Program-made: the position numbers and the translations under genes
In this document: piece by piece, positions 5,894 through 6,873 of the stretch
Numbering within the stretch: position 1 is the first letter of the stretch
How the letters are laid out: each line of letters starts with the position of its first letter
NCBI GenBank assembly: GCA_021793055.1
Contig: JAJYTL010000176.1
Coordinates: forward strand, 1-6,873
Source: Pseudomonadota bacterium
GTDB lineage: Bacteria > Pseudomonadota > Alphaproteobacteria > Ferrovibrionales > Ferrovibrionaceae
DNA length: 6,873 nucleotides
Direction: 5' to 3'
The notes under the pieces: model-generated
Databases searched by the model: none
What the model was told of the DNA's origin: nothing
The model's input: only the letters and a program-made list of their open reading frames with translations

Positions 5894-6873
5894 TCAGGCG
5901 CGGCGCGCAATCTGCGAATCGCCGCGATCGGAGGCGGCGAGAGCACTGACGCGCGTAGCCGGGAACGTCACGGTCACGGTGGTGCCCTCACCGAGCCTGC
6001 TCGAAAGGGTGAAGGACGCCTGATGGAGCCGTGCCAGAGCCTGCACCAGCGGCAGGCCGAGGCCCGCGCCCTGATACTTGCGACCCAAACGGCTGTCGAC
6101 CTGCCCGAAGGCCGATAGCGCCTTCGGAATATCGTCCTTGGCGATGCCGATCCCTGTGTCGTGTACCGTAACCCGCAGCGCACCGTCCGGCGTTAGGCCG
6201 GCCGCGACGGCGACCCGGCGGCGTGAACTTGATGCTGTTCGACAGCAGGTTGATCAATATCTGCTTGACCTTGCGTTGGTCGGCATAAAGCGGGGGCAAG
6301 TCACTCGGCAGCTCGCGCTCAAGGCGCAGGCCAGCGGCTGCCGCGCGTTCCTCCATTAGCCGCAAGGCCGAATCGGCGCAATGGCCGAAGTCGAGAATGT
6401 CCTCGTGAAGCTCGGTCTTCCCAGCCTCAATTTTGGCGACGTCGAGAATGTCGTTGATCACTTGGAGAAGATGTGCGCCGGAGCTGTAGATATCGTTGGC
6501 ATATTCCCGATATTTTGCTCCGCCAACCGGCCCCATAAGCTCGTTGCGGATGTTGCGGATAATGTCCGAGAAGCCGATCACCGCGTTCAAGGCGGTACGC
6601 AACTCGTGGCTCATAGTGGCCAGAAATTCGGTCTTGGCCCGGTTCGCAAGCTCTGCCTGCTCCTTGGCTTGTCGAAGGTCCGCGGCCTCGCTTTCGGCCT
6701 GAGCGATGCGGCTCTTGACGATGTCGCCAATGGAGATCACGCCGATCAGCCGGCCGCGGTCTTGCACCGGCAGATGGCGGATGTGACGCTCGGTCATCAT
6801 CGCCATCACCTGCTCAACCGTATCCTCCGGAGTGGCGAACACGACGTTCCGGGTCATCAGATCGGCGATCTTG
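5894..6873 (-). pseudogene. CBS-domain histidine kinase, 5' end outside the window, frameshifted after the N box
   Basis: The frame is open to the right edge, so the start lies beyond it. The ATG at 6855-6857 falls inside a CBS repeat (KIADLMTRNVV, then IRHLPV and LIGVISIGDIV). A coiled linker follows (AQAESEAADLRQAKEQAELA), then the HisKA domain with the phospho-acceptor His in ATMSHELRTALN (H84 counted from that ATG) and the PleC/DivJ-like MGPVGGAKYREYANDI. The N box is LINLLSNSIKFT. After FTPP (to 6216) the frame is lost. The rest of the HATPase domain resumes in the -1-shifted frame from 6214: VAVAAGLTPDG, G1 box DTGIGI (6143-6160), G2 box GAGLGL (6053-6070), stop at 5894-5896. In the original frame translation continues as Arg-rich nonsense to 5988, so the product would lack G1/G2 and could not bind ATP normally. 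The cause is a small indel in the run CCGCCGGGTCGCC, either a real mutation or an assembly error. The CBS part suggests sensing of adenine nucleotides. No receiver domain or response regulator is visible. Confidence 0.85.

Noticed and set aside
5746..5949. 67-codon plus-strand ORF in the intergenic gap
   Set aside because: Arg/Gly-rich, no ribosome-binding site, and it runs into the antisense of the kinase C-terminus.
6249..6260. TTGATCAA-like sequence resembling half of the palindrome
   Set aside because: It lies within the kinase N-box codons (ILINLL), where the bases are fixed by protein conservation.

Overview
The window is GC-rich (clearly above 60% by eye) and reads as a piece of an alphaproteobacterial chromosome. 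The taxonomic hint comes from the histidine kinase, whose dimerisation region (MGP-G-Y-EYA-DI-SG-HLL-INDILD-KIEAGK pattern) resembles the PleC/DivJ/PdhS-like kinases common in that class. GTG and TTG starts and strong GC bias at third codon positions fit. Every gene I can support is on the minus strand, so transcription runs from the right edge to the left edge.

From right to left: (i) a CBS-domain histidine kinase, entering from the right edge, whose reading frame is broken just after the N box at about 6213-6215; (ii) a 380-bp non-coding gap (5514-5893) holding a perfect 14-bp palindrome next to a promoter-like element that points left; (iii) an M24 'pita-bread' hydrolase (4245-5513) with a Cys where the family normally has a metal-binding Asp; (iv) a strong intrinsic terminator (4190-4231); (v) a short dikinase-like protein (2875-4161) with an ATP-grasp domain and a phosphohistidine swivelling domain but no PEP/pyruvate barrel; (vi) a CocE/NonD-family serine hydrolase (1078-2841) with an unusual acid-residue region; (vii) a TetR-family regulator (268-987) with its own promoter and an inverted repeat over the -10; (viii) the start of a 3-hydroxyisobutyrate-dehydrogenase-like oxidoreductase (1-271), which overlaps the TetR gene by 4 bases and leaves through the left edge.

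Genes (iii) to (viii) look like one functional cluster. They comprise two hydrolases with altered catalytic residues, an ATP-dependent phosphotransfer enzyme without a visible acceptor domain, a beta-hydroxyacid-type dehydrogenase and a local TetR repressor. A catabolic or detoxification cluster for an amide- or ester-containing small molecule is a reasonable inference, but the substrate cannot be read from the sequence. No RNA genes, CRISPR arrays, insertion sequences or transposases were seen. The very long plus-strand open frames are antisense shadows.
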